From Caminicella sporogenes DSM 14501 (GTDB taxonomy: Bacteria > Bacillota > Clostridia > Peptostreptococcales > Caminicellaceae), in assembly GCF_900142285.1 (NCBI RefSeq), contig NZ_FRAJ01000003.1, positions 169,262-233,261 on the forward strand: a stretch of 64,000 nucleotides of DNA, read 5' to 3'. Every line of letters starts with the position of its first letter. The first letter of the stretch is position 1. The notes beneath the pieces are model-generated. The model searched no databases, was not told where the DNA came from, and saw nothing but the letters and a program-made list of their open reading frames with translations. Positions 46,027-54,354 of this stretch are shown here, piece after piece. The position numbers and the translations under genes were made by a program.

Positions 46027-46067
46027 CTTAAAATAAATATTTCTTTATTCTTTTACAATAATTTTTC

Positions 46068-46763
46068 TTAAATATTTTTCAATATATTTTTTACAATATT
46101 ACTAGAATTTTCAGCTGCTTCATGAAGAAACTCATTAAAATTAATATGAGCTGTTCCATCTGCTTTATCGGACATCGCTCTAATAATAACAAATGGAATA
46201 TTATTCAAATAACATGTATGTCCAATAGCAGCTCCTTCCATTTCAGTACAATATCCATTAAATGTTTCCCAAAGAAATTCCTTTTTTTCAGGACTAGCAA
46301 CAAAAACATCTCCTGACAAAATTCTGCCAATCATTGTCTTATGTTTAGCAGTTTCAGATTTGCTTGCTTTATATGAAATATCAACTAAATTCTTATCAGC
46401 TTTAAATATATATGTATCTAATCTAGGAATTTGACCTAAATTATATCCAAAATTTGTAGCATCAAAATCATGCTGTATCACATCTGAGGATATTACAATA
46501 TCTCCAACATTTAAATCATCATGAATAGCTCCAGCTACCCCTGTATTGATTACATGACTTACCTTAAAATTACTTATTAATATCTGAGTACAAACTGCAG
46601 CATTTACTTTGCCAATTCCACATCTAACAAGTACAATTTCTTTTTTTTCTAAAGACCCCACATAAAAATCTATTCCTGCAATTTTCACTACTTCATCAAT
46701 TTTCATCTGCTCTTTTAAAATATCTATTTCTTCATCCATTGCTCCAATTATTCCAATTCTCAT
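46068..46763 (-). CDS. mtnN: 5'-methylthioadenosine/S-adenosylhomocysteine nucleosidase
   Basis: Splits MTA and SAH to adenine plus the thio-sugar, clearing products of SAM enzymes. It has 231 residues; motifs are IGAMDEEIDIL, NTGVAGAI, VEMEGAAIGH-like TEMEGAAIGH (about 174) and the catalytic Asp in RAMSDKAD (about 200). The ATG follows GGAGGG. It is the last gene downstream of divIVA. Confidence 0.95.
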   Translation of the reverse strand: MRIGIIGAMDEEIDILKEQMKIDEVVKIAGIDFYVGSLEKKEIVLVRCGIGKVNAAVCTQILISNFKVSHVINTGVAGAIHDDLNVGDIVISSDVIQHDFDATNFGYNLGQIPRLDTYIFKADKNLVDISYKASKSETAKHKTMIGRILSGDVFVASPEKKEFLWETFNGYCTEMEGAAIGHTCYLNNIPFVIIRAMSDKADGTAHINFNEFLHEAAENSSNIVKNILKNI

Positions 46764-46790
46764 TTTAAATTCCCTCCTAAAAACATAATA

Positions 46791-47249
46791 TTAATCTAAA
46801 TTCATATCTTCTTCTGAAGTATCTAATAACTTTAATTGAGATTCAAGTAAAGTTTTAAACCTCGTTTTGAAAATTTGAAAATCTTTCTTTAATTCTTCAT
46901 ATTTTCTGTTAATTTTCAAAACTTCATCATTAGCATTTTCAATTATCTTTTTTGCTTTTTCTTCTGCTTCTTTTATTATTAATTCAGCTTTTTTATTTGC
47001 ATTTACGGCAACTTCCTCAGCTGCACTTTGAGCAACTACTAAAGTATCTTTTAAAGTTCTCTCTATACTATTGTATTTTTCAACCTGTTCCTCTAATAAT
47101 TTGTTTTTTTCTTTCAAATTAGCATTTTCATTAATCAATTTTTCATAACTTTCAATAATTTTTTCCAAAAATTCATCTACTTCATTTTCATTATATCCTC
47201 TGAAAGACTTTGAAAATTCCTTGTTTTCAATATCTAAAGGCGTTATCAT
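46791..47249 (-). CDS. divIVA: Cell division protein DivIVA
   Basis: Coiled-coil protein that marks curved membrane at poles and septa. It has 152 residues, with the lipid-binding N-terminal domain MITPLDIENKEFSKSFRGY and NEVDEFLEKII, then continuous coiled coil from about residue 30 to 145. The ATG follows GGGGGAAGG. It is next to ylmH, yggT and sepF in the conserved division cluster. Confidence 0.93.
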   Translation of the reverse strand: MITPLDIENKEFSKSFRGYNENEVDEFLEKIIESYEKLINENANLKEKNKLLEEQVEKYNSIERTLKDTLVVAQSAAEEVAVNANKKAELIIKEAEEKAKKIIENANDEVLKINRKYEELKKDFQIFKTRFKTLLESQLKLLDTSEEDMNLD

Positions 47250-47264
47250 GTCCTTCCCCCTAAA

Positions 47265-48053
47265 TCAAACAAATTTTTTTATATTAATTTTATACCTATC
47301 TTTTTTAGTTTTTCCTTGTATTTTTTCAAAAATAATTCTTCCTTTTCCTCTATAAGATACCATATCCCCTTCTTCTAAAATATATGAAGGCATATTTATT
47401 GGTCTATAATTGACTTTTATTTTCCCCTTTTTTATATCCTCTGCTACTTTATTTCTCGATTCAAAAAAAGATGCTGAACATACTGAATCTAACCTTAAAG
47501 ATTTTACATTAGCACTGATTTCTTTAAATTCTTCTATTTTAGGAACTATACTATCTATATTACCTATAGACACATTTATACTGAACCTTCCAATTTTCTT
47601 AAAATACAGCTCAATAAAATCTGCAACTTCTTCTAATACTAATATTTGAATAATATCCTTATTTATAATAATATCACCTATTTTATCCCTTTTTAATCCT
47701 AAAGATAAAATCGCTCCTAATACTTCCCTGTGAGTGAAAACTTTATTTTTAGGCAAGTTTTGTAAATTAATTAATTTTATAGGAAAGTCTATATAATCAC
47801 TACATAAATAATTAGGATAAAAAATAAATATCTTTCTTTCAGCTTTTTCGTATCCGCCAAAGCCTTTAAATGAAATATTATACAAATTTGTCAGAATATC
47901 CTTAAGTATAATATAAAGATATGGGTCTATAAAATCAGAATACCGTATTATCTGCTTTTTTTCTGCTAAAGCTGCCTTATCCAAAATTTTTAATACTTGC
48001 ATTTTTTGTTCATTATTAAGCAAATACTTTGAAAGTATATCTTTTTTATTCAA
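47265..48053 (-). CDS. ylmH: S4-domain RNA-binding protein YlmH
   Basis: A 262-residue YlmH protein with a C-terminal S4 RNA-binding domain (about 180-245, LRLDSVCSASFFESRNKVAEDI in parts). It resembles the RqcP/Hsp15 group; in Bacillus YlmH has been reported to help ribosome quality control, which would link it to rqcH at 41458. The start appears to be TTG after a weak AGAGTGG site. It lies between yggT and divIVA. Confidence 0.88.
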   Translation of the reverse strand: MNKKDILSKYLLNNEQKMQVLKILDKAALAEKKQIIRYSDFIDPYLYIILKDILTNLYNISFKGFGGYEKAERKIFIFYPNYLCSDYIDFPIKLINLQNLPKNKVFTHREVLGAILSLGLKRDKIGDIIINKDIIQILVLEEVADFIELYFKKIGRFSINVSIGNIDSIVPKIEEFKEISANVKSLRLDSVCSASFFESRNKVAEDIKKGKIKVNYRPINMPSYILEEGDMVSYRGKGRIIFEKIQGKTKKDRYKINIKKFV

Positions 48054-48066
48054 ACTACCACTCTTT

Positions 48067-48327
48067 CTATAAAATTGTTATAACAAACCTTGCAAAAAAA
48101 TCTAAAGCAACAATTGCTAACAAAGGTGAAAAATCTATCGCTCCTTCAATTCCCAATCTATAAAGTAAATTTCTAAAAGGAGATAATATAGGCTCAGTTA
48201 AATTATATAAAATTCTAAATATGGGATTTGAAAAATCCCTTACAAACCATGAAGCCAACGCTCTTGCAATAATTAAAAAATTTAAAAAACTAATAAATTT
48301 ATAAATTGATACCTTTAAAATCCACAT
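48067..48327 (-). CDS. yggT: YggT family membrane protein (YlmG)
   Basis: An 86-residue protein with two hydrophobic segments (about 3-24 and 60-82) and the family motif NPIFRILYNLTEPILSPFR between them. YlmG proteins are linked to division and membrane organisation, without a known activity. The ATG at 48327 follows AAGGTGA; the open frame to 48354 adds 9 residues that include that site. Confidence 0.88.
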   Translation of the reverse strand: MWILKVSIYKFISFLNFLIIARALASWFVRDFSNPIFRILYNLTEPILSPFRNLLYRLGIEGAIDFSPLLAIVALDFFARFVITIL

Positions 48328-48360
48328 TATGTCACCTTCTTTTATCTCAATCATTATTTA

Positions 48361-48801
48361 CTATTTCTGCCAAGGAAAAATGCCTTTATTTTTTAATTCT
48401 TCTTTAAAATTACCTGATATGTCTATATTATTAGGTGCTAATATAAATATCCCTTTTGATACTTTTTGAATTTGTCCATCTAGTGCATAAACAGCTCCAT
48501 TTAAAAAGTCAAAAATCTTTTTAGCTAAATCATGTTCTAAATTTTCCAAATTTATAATAACAGGTTTCCTATTTTTAAGATTGTCTACAATTAGTGGTGC
48601 TTCTTCAAAATCATTTGGTTCGTATATAACTACTTTCATTTGAGTAGTAGTATGTATATTGACAATTTTATTTTTCTTAACAGTATTTGTATGCACAGCT
48701 GTAGATAAATTTTCTTCATATTCTGGTTCTAATGTTTCTTCATCGTCATAATCATCCAACCCCATAAAAAATTTAACTTTATCGATTAATTTATTTGACA
48801 T
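48361..48801 (-). CDS. sepF: Cell division protein SepF
   Basis: Membrane anchor that bundles FtsZ at the division site. It has 146 residues, with the amphipathic N-terminal helix MSNKLIDKVKFFMGLDDYD, an acidic linker and the core domain from about 55 (VVIYEPNDFEEAPLI, RKPVIINLENL, YALDGQIQKVSKGIFILAP). It follows yggS, and the order matches the Bacillus ylm cluster. Confidence 0.94.
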   Translation of the reverse strand: MSNKLIDKVKFFMGLDDYDDEETLEPEYEENLSTAVHTNTVKKNKIVNIHTTTQMKVVIYEPNDFEEAPLIVDNLKNRKPVIINLENLEHDLAKKIFDFLNGAVYALDGQIQKVSKGIFILAPNNIDISGNFKEELKNKGIFPWQK

Positions 48802-48836
48802 AATTAATTAGCCCCCCATTAATTAAAATAGTTTAA

Positions 48837-49544
48837 TTACTTATTATAGTTTCTCTTTCCAAAGATTCCTGTTCCAATTCTAACTATATTTGCTCCTTCT
48901 TCTATAGCAACTAGATAATCATTTGTCATTCCCATTGATAAATACTTCATTTCGATATTTTCATAATTTTCACAATACTTCATGTTTACCTGTTCAAATA
49001 TAGATTTCATTTCTTTAAAATATTTTCTAACTTCTTCAGGATTTTCTGCATATGGTGCTATAGTCATTAAACCTTTTACTTTTATATATTTAAACCTTAC
49101 CATTTCATCAATAAATTCGTAAACATCATCAGGATGTATGCCAAACTTTGACTCTTCATTTGCAACATTTATTTGTATTAATACATCTATTTCTCTACTG
49201 ATTTTAGCAGCTCTCTTTTCTATTTCTTTTGCTAGTTTAATACTGTCAAGAGAATGTATCATATCAACTTTATCAATTATGTACTTTACTTTGTTAGTTT
49301 GCAGATGTCCTATCATATGCCATTCTATACTTTTATCTATTTTATCATACTTTTCTAATATCTCTTGCACTTTATTTTCTCCAATAGAAGAAACACCACA
49401 GTCTATAGCAAATTTAATTCTATCTACATCTACCGTCTTAGTTACAGCAATAATTTTAATATCTTCCGGATTTCTATTGATTTTATAACATACTTCTTTA
49501 ATATTTTCTTTTATGTTATAAATATTTTCTTTTATGTTTAACAT
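48837..49544 (-). CDS. yggS: PLP homeostasis protein YggS/YlmE
   Basis: Pyridoxal-phosphate-binding barrel protein of 235 residues that buffers PLP. The PLP lysine lies in AVTKTVD (about 34), with GENKVQE and HMIGHLQTNK further on and a C-terminal SMGMTNDY. The N-terminus holds a duplicated 21-base unit, giving NIKENIY then NIKENIK. The ATG follows GGGAGGG. First of the sepF-yggT-ylmH-divIVA run here. Confidence 0.94.
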   Translation of the reverse strand: MLNIKENIYNIKENIKEVCYKINRNPEDIKIIAVTKTVDVDRIKFAIDCGVSSIGENKVQEILEKYDKIDKSIEWHMIGHLQTNKVKYIIDKVDMIHSLDSIKLAKEIEKRAAKISREIDVLIQINVANEESKFGIHPDDVYEFIDEMVRFKYIKVKGLMTIAPYAENPEEVRKYFKEMKSIFEQVNMKYCENYENIEMKYLSMGMTNDYLVAIEEGANIVRIGTGIFGKRNYNK

Positions 49545-49560
49545 TTTTACCCTCCCAAAC

Positions 49561-50817
49561 TTAATAAATTATTTCTCCTTCTTTATATTTCTTTCCATTT
49601 CTCAAAATTTCATCATATAAATTTATAGTTCTAACTCTGACATAATTATCTCCTTCTTTATTATAATAAAAAGTATTATAGACAATAGCAAAATTCTCAT
49701 TATAGCCTTTCAACTTAATAGGAACAAATTTTGTCTTTTTATTAATATCCAAAACATATACTCCTAACTTTCCATCCTTTTCTACAATTGAATCTCTATG
49801 AATTTTTAATCCCTTATAATGTTTTTTTATAATTTCTAACTTTAACTTTCTCTCCTTATTGAAATTTTTAGCATACTGATTAGTTTCAATAACGATTAAT
49901 CCTTTATTTTTCTCAATAAATATATCTTTTACTCTTCCATCTATTTTATCTCCATAAAAATCTATTGTTACTTTTTGACCTTTTTTAAAAGTTTTGCTCT
50001 CTTTTATATCTGTAAAAACAGCAATATTCCAAGAAATATTATCTATAATTTTAAATATAGGCTGTCCATAAATAACTTTGTTTAACTTAAGATTATTCAA
50101 TTCTACATTAAGTGAATCAAAAAAATCATATTTAATATTTCCCACATTCTGTGGAGTCAGTATTTCCTCATATCCATCTATATTATAACTAATAATACCC
50201 GAATCAATACTTTTAATCTCATATAATGAACCTTTTATTTTACTTTCTAAAATTTCTTTTTGTGCTTTTAAATTTTCAAGATTAGCACCTGAAAAACTTT
50301 TATCTCCATTTATTCTTCTTTTTTTATCTATCAAACTTTTTAAATCTTTTTTTAATATATTTACTTTATAATAATTTCCTATAAACACATTTTGTTTAAT
50401 TTCATAGATTAAATTATCAATTTCAGAATTAATTTTTTCAATATCGGCATCAAAAATGTTATTCTTATTAGCTTGAATTTCTTTTATACGATTATTTAAT
50501 TCTACTAACTTAGCCTTATCGTCCTCACTTATCTGATTACTAAATATTTCAGCTACCTTACACCCTTTCTCAACTTTCTCTCCTTCTTCCACAAAGTATT
50601 TTATCTCCCCTTCCGCCGGAGAAGTTATAACTTTTTCATTTCTTACAATCAAACATTCATAACTCCCTTTTTCTACTATTTCTCCATATTTTACAATTTC
50701 TGAAGAAGGCTGTCCTATAACAAAATCAAATATAACCTTATATATAAAATAAATAATAATTATTGCAAAAAACCATGTTCTAGCTATATTTTTTCTTTTT
50801 TTTCGTCTCTTTTTCAT
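49561..50817 (-). CDS. HlyD-like membrane-fusion family protein
   Basis: A 418-residue protein with a very basic start (KKRRKKRKN), one transmembrane helix (about 14-32), a biotinyl-lipoyl-like region (ITSPAEGEIKYFVEEGEKVEKGCKVA in parts, about 65-90), a helical hairpin (about 100-190) and beta-rich C-terminal parts, the plan of HlyD adaptors. No ABC exporter gene is beside it. Homologues commonly sit before yggS in clostridia, so a role at the envelope during division is a fair guess. Confidence 0.75.
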   Translation of the reverse strand: MKKRRKKRKNIARTWFFAIIIIYFIYKVIFDFVIGQPSSEIVKYGEIVEKGSYECLIVRNEKVITSPAEGEIKYFVEEGEKVEKGCKVAEIFSNQISEDDKAKLVELNNRIKEIQANKNNIFDADIEKINSEIDNLIYEIKQNVFIGNYYKVNILKKDLKSLIDKKRRINGDKSFSGANLENLKAQKEILESKIKGSLYEIKSIDSGIISYNIDGYEEILTPQNVGNIKYDFFDSLNVELNNLKLNKVIYGQPIFKIIDNISWNIAVFTDIKESKTFKKGQKVTIDFYGDKIDGRVKDIFIEKNKGLIVIETNQYAKNFNKERKLKLEIIKKHYKGLKIHRDSIVEKDGKLGVYVLDINKKTKFVPIKLKGYNENFAIVYNTFYYNKEGDNYVRVRTINLYDEILRNGKKYKEGEIIY

Positions 50818-50929
50818 TATTATATCACCTTAATTATTAATTCTTCAAAATCAAATGATTTCCTTTTATTTTTAATAAAATTATTTATAGTAATTATGTC
50901 CTGTATTTTTGTCATTCTATGACGAAATA

Positions 50930-50964
50930 TGCAAAAAAAATTTTAAAGACTACAAAAGTAGTCT
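50930..50964 (-). terminator. Second terminator downstream of tRNA-Pro
   Basis: Stem AGACTAC/GTAGTCT (50958-50964 with 50947-50953), 4-base loop and a U-rich tail (UUUAAAAUUUUUUUU) on the minus strand. Confidence 0.75.
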
Positions 50965-51081
50965 GTATTTACTTCTAAATTACAAATTTTAAATCTTAAA
51001 AAATATTTTAAATTCAATATTTTGCAAAAATAGTTTGTAACTTAACTAACTCTTTATAGATAATAATTATATCCTCAAATG

Positions 51082-51111
51082 ATAAAAAAAAACTATGACT
51101 AATGTCATAGT
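51082..51111 (-). terminator. Terminator of tRNA-Pro
   Basis: 8-bp stem ACTATGAC/GTCATAGT (51104-51111 with 51092-51099), 4-base loop and a run of Us on the minus strand, 6 bases after the tRNA 3' end. Confidence 0.85.
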
Positions 51112-51117
51112 GGAAAC

Positions 51118-51194
51118 TGGTCTGGGTGAGAGGATTTGAACCTCCGACCACTAGAACCCCATTCTAGTGCGCTACCAAGCTGCGCTACACCCAG
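51118..51194 (-). tRNA. tRNA-Pro (anticodon GGG)
   Basis: A 77-base tRNA including an encoded CCA end. The acceptor stem is CTGGGTG/CACCCAG with discriminator A. The D-arm has GGT in the loop, the anticodon stem CTAGA/TCTAG holds loop ATGGGGT (U33, anticodon GGG, G37), and the T-arm has TTCAAAT. It is a single tRNA with its own promoter and terminator, reading CCC and CCU. Confidence 0.95.
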
Positions 51195-51217
51195 ACAAAA
51201 ATTTAACTTACATCTAT

Positions 51218-51245
51218 ATTATACAAAAAATACTATAATAATCAA
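51218..51245 (-). promoter_or_regulatory. Promoter for tRNA-Pro
   Basis: -35 TTGATT (51240-51245), 16-base spacer and -10 TATAAT (51218-51223) on the minus strand, about 24 bases before the tRNA. Confidence 0.6.
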
Positions 51246-51299
51246 GCTACTTTTTTTATTTATATATTTTAAAATTCAAATATATTCTTTATAAATTTG

Positions 51300-52778
51300 C
51301 TAAAGTATAATACAAATTAAAGTTCCGCTGCCTTCATTTACAATTTTTTGAATAGTTCTTTGAATTTTACTTCGTACATCTTCCGGCATCATAAATAATT
51401 TGTTTTGAAGCTGTTCTTTAACTAAGTCATGTAAAGATTTTCCAAACATATTTGTTTCCCATATTTGTTTCGGATCTGACTTAAATTCATCTAGCAAATA
51501 TTTTAACAAATCTTCACTTTGCTTTTCTGTTCCAACTAGTGGTGAAACTTCTGTTTTTATATCTGCTCTTATTAAATGTAAAGAAGGTGCATTTGCTCTT
51601 AATTTTACTCCAAATTTATTGCCCTGTCTATATATTTCTGGTTCATCTAATTCCAATTCGTCTAATTCTGGTGGTACTACTCCATATCCAAAGTTTTTAG
51701 CATTGTTAAGAGCTTCTTCAACTCTATCATATGCTCTTTTTGCTTTAGCAAAAGACCTCATCAAACTCAATAGTTGATGGTCTCCTTCTATCCTATATCC
51801 AGTAAATTCTTCTAAAATATCATAAAATAATCCTTCTTTAGTATCCATATCAATTGATGCTATTCCCTTTCCAAGATTTATATTAGATATATCTGCTCCT
51901 GTTATTATATCTAATCCATAAAACTTACTTACTAATGTTTTAATGTCTTTAATTTTCTTAGTCCCTTCAAGAGATTCTTTAATTGTATTTAATATTTGAT
52001 TTTTAAGCCAATGATTTAATTCTAATCCTTCTATCCACTTTGGAAGATTTATTCTTATTTCTTTTACTGGAAATTCAAACAATATACTTTCAAGAACTTT
52101 ATTTATATCTTCTATTTCCATTTTCAAACAGTTCATAGGAATTACTGGAACACCATATTTTTCCTCTAAATCTTTTTTTAGTTTTAAAGTCTGCTGAGAA
52201 TCTGGATGAACTGAATTTAAAATTATGACAAATGGTTTATTAAGTTCTTTTAGCTCCTTTACAACTCTTTCTTCTGCTTCAATATAATTTTCTCTGCTAA
52301 TTTCTGTTATACTTCCATCTGTTGTAATTATAAGCCCTATAGTAGAATGGTCAGTAATTACTTTTTTTGTTCCTATCTCTGCAGCTTCTTCAAAGGGAAT
52401 TTCGTTTTCAAACCATGGTGTCATAACCATTCTTGGAACACCATCCTCTTCATGTCCCAATGCTCCTTTAACTATATAACCAACACAATCTATCATTCTT
52501 ACTTTGAATTTTGCATTTTCTTTCAAAGATATTTCTATAGCTTCATTTGGAACAAATTTAGGTTCAGTAGTCATTATAGTCTTTCCAGTTCCACTTTGTG
52601 GCAATTCATCTTTTGTTCGTTCTTTTTTATATACATTTTCAATATTTGGTATAACTAATAAATCCATAAATCTTTTTATAAAAGTAGATTTACCTGTTCT
52701 AACTGGACCAACAACACCTATGTATATATCCCCGTCTGTTCTCTCAGATATATCTTTATATATATCGAATCCTTCCAT
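51300..52778 (-). CDS. spoIVA: Stage IV sporulation protein A (spore coat ATPase)
   Basis: ATPase that polymerises on the forespore surface to form the coat base. It has 492 residues: an N-terminal NTPase domain with P-loop GPVRTGKSTFIKRF (about 24-37), DCVGYIVKGALG and ITTDGSITEI, a middle domain and the C-terminal localisation domain ending in GSGTLICIIL. The ATG at 52778 follows AAGGAGGG; the frame to 52814 is too long. In Bacillus it is in the sigma-E regulon; no clear sigma-E promoter is assigned here. Confidence 0.95.
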   Translation of the reverse strand: MEGFDIYKDISERTDGDIYIGVVGPVRTGKSTFIKRFMDLLVIPNIENVYKKERTKDELPQSGTGKTIMTTEPKFVPNEAIEISLKENAKFKVRMIDCVGYIVKGALGHEEDGVPRMVMTPWFENEIPFEEAAEIGTKKVITDHSTIGLIITTDGSITEISRENYIEAEERVVKELKELNKPFVIILNSVHPDSQQTLKLKKDLEEKYGVPVIPMNCLKMEIEDINKVLESILFEFPVKEIRINLPKWIEGLELNHWLKNQILNTIKESLEGTKKIKDIKTLVSKFYGLDIITGADISNINLGKGIASIDMDTKEGLFYDILEEFTGYRIEGDHQLLSLMRSFAKAKRAYDRVEEALNNAKNFGYGVVPPELDELELDEPEIYRQGNKFGVKLRANAPSLHLIRADIKTEVSPLVGTEKQSEDLLKYLLDEFKSDPKQIWETNMFGKSLHDLVKEQLQNKLFMMPEDVRSKIQRTIQKIVNEGSGTLICIIL

Positions 52779-52950
52779 ATTTACCCTCCTTATCACAAAG
52801 AATAATTTGTACATTTTTAATGGCCAACTATTAACACTATAAATATATGTCTATTTTTATAAAATATTACTTTTTTATGTAGTAAAATTCTCATATTAGT
52901 TTCTATGCTTTATACTGTAAATTATTAAAGTTTTAATTTTAATTTAACAA

Positions 52951-52990
52951 AAAACTAAAAAAGAGTAAGAATATGCTACTATTCCTACTC
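52951..52990 (-). terminator. Terminator after dacF
   Basis: 11-bp stem (52980-52990 with 52963-52973, one G-U), 6-base loop and a U-run on the minus strand, about 40 bases after the dacF stop. Confidence 0.82.
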
Positions 52991-53032
52991 TCATATATTT
53001 TAAATTTAATATAGCTTTTAATTTTAAATTTC

Positions 53033-54199
53033 CTACTTCGGTACATTCTTTAATATTTTTCCTAACATATTAAGCATTGATGCCTTATCAACTGCTCTTT
53101 GAGCAACTAAATCTACTTTTCCTATTTCTTTACCATTTGAATCATATACTATAATCTCTCCTACTTTTTCATTTTTTTGAATTGATGCTTTAATCATTTT
53201 AGGTAAAATAACTTCTTTTTTTACTGAATCTTCCTCGCCTTTTTTAACTAATACTTTTAATCCTTCCTTAGCTATTACATTTATTTTATCTACTTTACCT
53301 TTTTCTACACATACTTTATCTATAATTTCACCTTTTTTTGCAATCAACACTGAATTGTAATTTGCAAAACCATAGTCAAGTAATTTTTTTGCTTCTTGAA
53401 ATCTTATCTTTGAAGTAGGTGCACCTAATATTACAGCTATAAGTGTAAGATTATTTCTTGTAGCTGAAGCTGATAAACAATATCTGGCTTCTTGAGTAAA
53501 TCCTGTTTTAATTCCATTTGCCCCAGAATATGTTCTTATAAGTCTATTTGTATTTGTAAGTTCTAAAGTAGACTGCTTTCTTTTTCCAACTTTCATTGTA
53601 GACATCCATATAGTCAGCCATTTATGAATTTGAGGATATTTTAACAGTTCTCTAGACATAACAGCTATATCGTATGCAGAAGTATAATGCCCCTCCTCTG
53701 GAAGTCCATTTGTATTCTTAAATTGAGTATCTTTCATACCTAATTCCTTAGCTTTCTCATTCATTTTTTTAACAAATAATTCTTCACTTCCTGCTATATA
53801 TTCTCCTAAAGCTACACAAGCATCATTTGCTGAAGCAACTGCAATTCCCTTTAAAAGTTGTTCAACAGTTTTTTCTTCTCCGGGCTCTAAGTATAATTGA
53901 CTTCCCCCCATACTTGCAGCTCTTTCACTTATAACTACTTTGTCTTGAAGTGAAATTTTCTTTGTTTCTAAAGCTTCCATTGCCAAGAGCATTGTCATAA
54001 TTTTTGTAACACTTGCTGGCGGTAATTTCTCATGTGAATTTTTTTCAAAAATAATCTTTCCACTATCTGCATCTATTAAAATTGCTGACTTTGCATTTAC
54101 ATCAAATTCTTTTGCAATTGAAAAAATTTGACTATTAAAAAATAATAACATTATACAAATTATAAAACTCATCTTTCTAAAAAATTTATTATATTTCAT
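53033..54199 (-). CDS. dacF: D-alanyl-D-alanine carboxypeptidase DacF
   Basis: Penicillin-binding protein 5-type carboxypeptidase of 388 residues that trims peptidoglycan stems, probably in spore cortex formation. A signal peptide (about 1-30, hydrophobic FIICIMLLFF) precedes the catalytic domain: SVTK (SxxK, about 63), SAND (SxN, about 122) and KTG in IKTGFT (about 224). The ATG at 54199 is 7 bases after AGGAGG. A sigma-F-like promoter upstream supports the DacF assignment. The spoIIA operon that usually follows dacF is absent. Confidence 0.92.
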   Translation of the reverse strand: MKYNKFFRKMSFIICIMLLFFNSQIFSIAKEFDVNAKSAILIDADSGKIIFEKNSHEKLPPASVTKIMTMLLAMEALETKKISLQDKVVISERAASMGGSQLYLEPGEEKTVEQLLKGIAVASANDACVALGEYIAGSEELFVKKMNEKAKELGMKDTQFKNTNGLPEEGHYTSAYDIAVMSRELLKYPQIHKWLTIWMSTMKVGKRKQSTLELTNTNRLIRTYSGANGIKTGFTQEARYCLSASATRNNLTLIAVILGAPTSKIRFQEAKKLLDYGFANYNSVLIAKKGEIIDKVCVEKGKVDKINVIAKEGLKVLVKKGEEDSVKKEVILPKMIKASIQKNEKVGEIIVYDSNGKEIGKVDLVAQRAVDKASMLNMLGKILKNVPK

Positions 54200-54230
54200 C
54201 AAAATACCTCCTAATTAATTTCTTATTTTT

Positions 54231-54259
54231 ATATTTTCCACTGTTATTTAACCTTATTC
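54231..54259 (-). promoter_or_regulatory. Sigma-F-type promoter for dacF
   Basis: -35 GAATA (54255-54259), 15-base spacer and -10 GGAAAATAT (54231-54239), which fits the forespore sigma-F pattern. In Bacillus dacF is a sigma-F/sigma-G gene. The -10 lies in one arm of a 10-bp inverted repeat (54230-54239 and 54267-54276). Confidence 0.5.
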
Positions 54260-54266
54260 ATATAAA

Positions 54267-54313
54267 GGAAAATATAAAAAGGCTGTAAATTTTTACAAAT
54301 TTACAGCCTTTTT
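54267..54313 (-). terminator. Terminator after the purine nucleoside phosphorylase gene
   Basis: Perfect 15-bp stem (54299-54313 with 54276-54290), 8-base loop, followed on the minus strand by UAUAUUUUCC. It insulates dacF from pnp-deoB. Confidence 0.88.
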
Positions 54314-54354
54314 AACAATTTTAAATAAACAATATATATTTTTTATATTACAAC

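Larger units (their letters stand above)
50818..51117. other. Non-coding stretch between the HlyD-like gene and tRNA-Pro
   Basis: AT-rich region with two minus-strand terminators (50930-50964 and 51082-51111) and a short palindrome GTCATTCTATGAC (50911-50923). No gene with a ribosome site is visible. Confidence 0.6.

Noticed and set aside
50820..50915. 31-codon minus-strand frame ending at the ribosome site of the HlyD-like gene
   Set aside because: It could be a leader peptide, but it has no Shine-Dalgarno and no recognisable sequence.
54230..54276. 10-bp inverted repeat before dacF as another anti-Shine-Dalgarno
   Set aside because: The arms do not include the dacF ribosome site, so it does not fit the ylbJ/SASP/spoIIM pattern.
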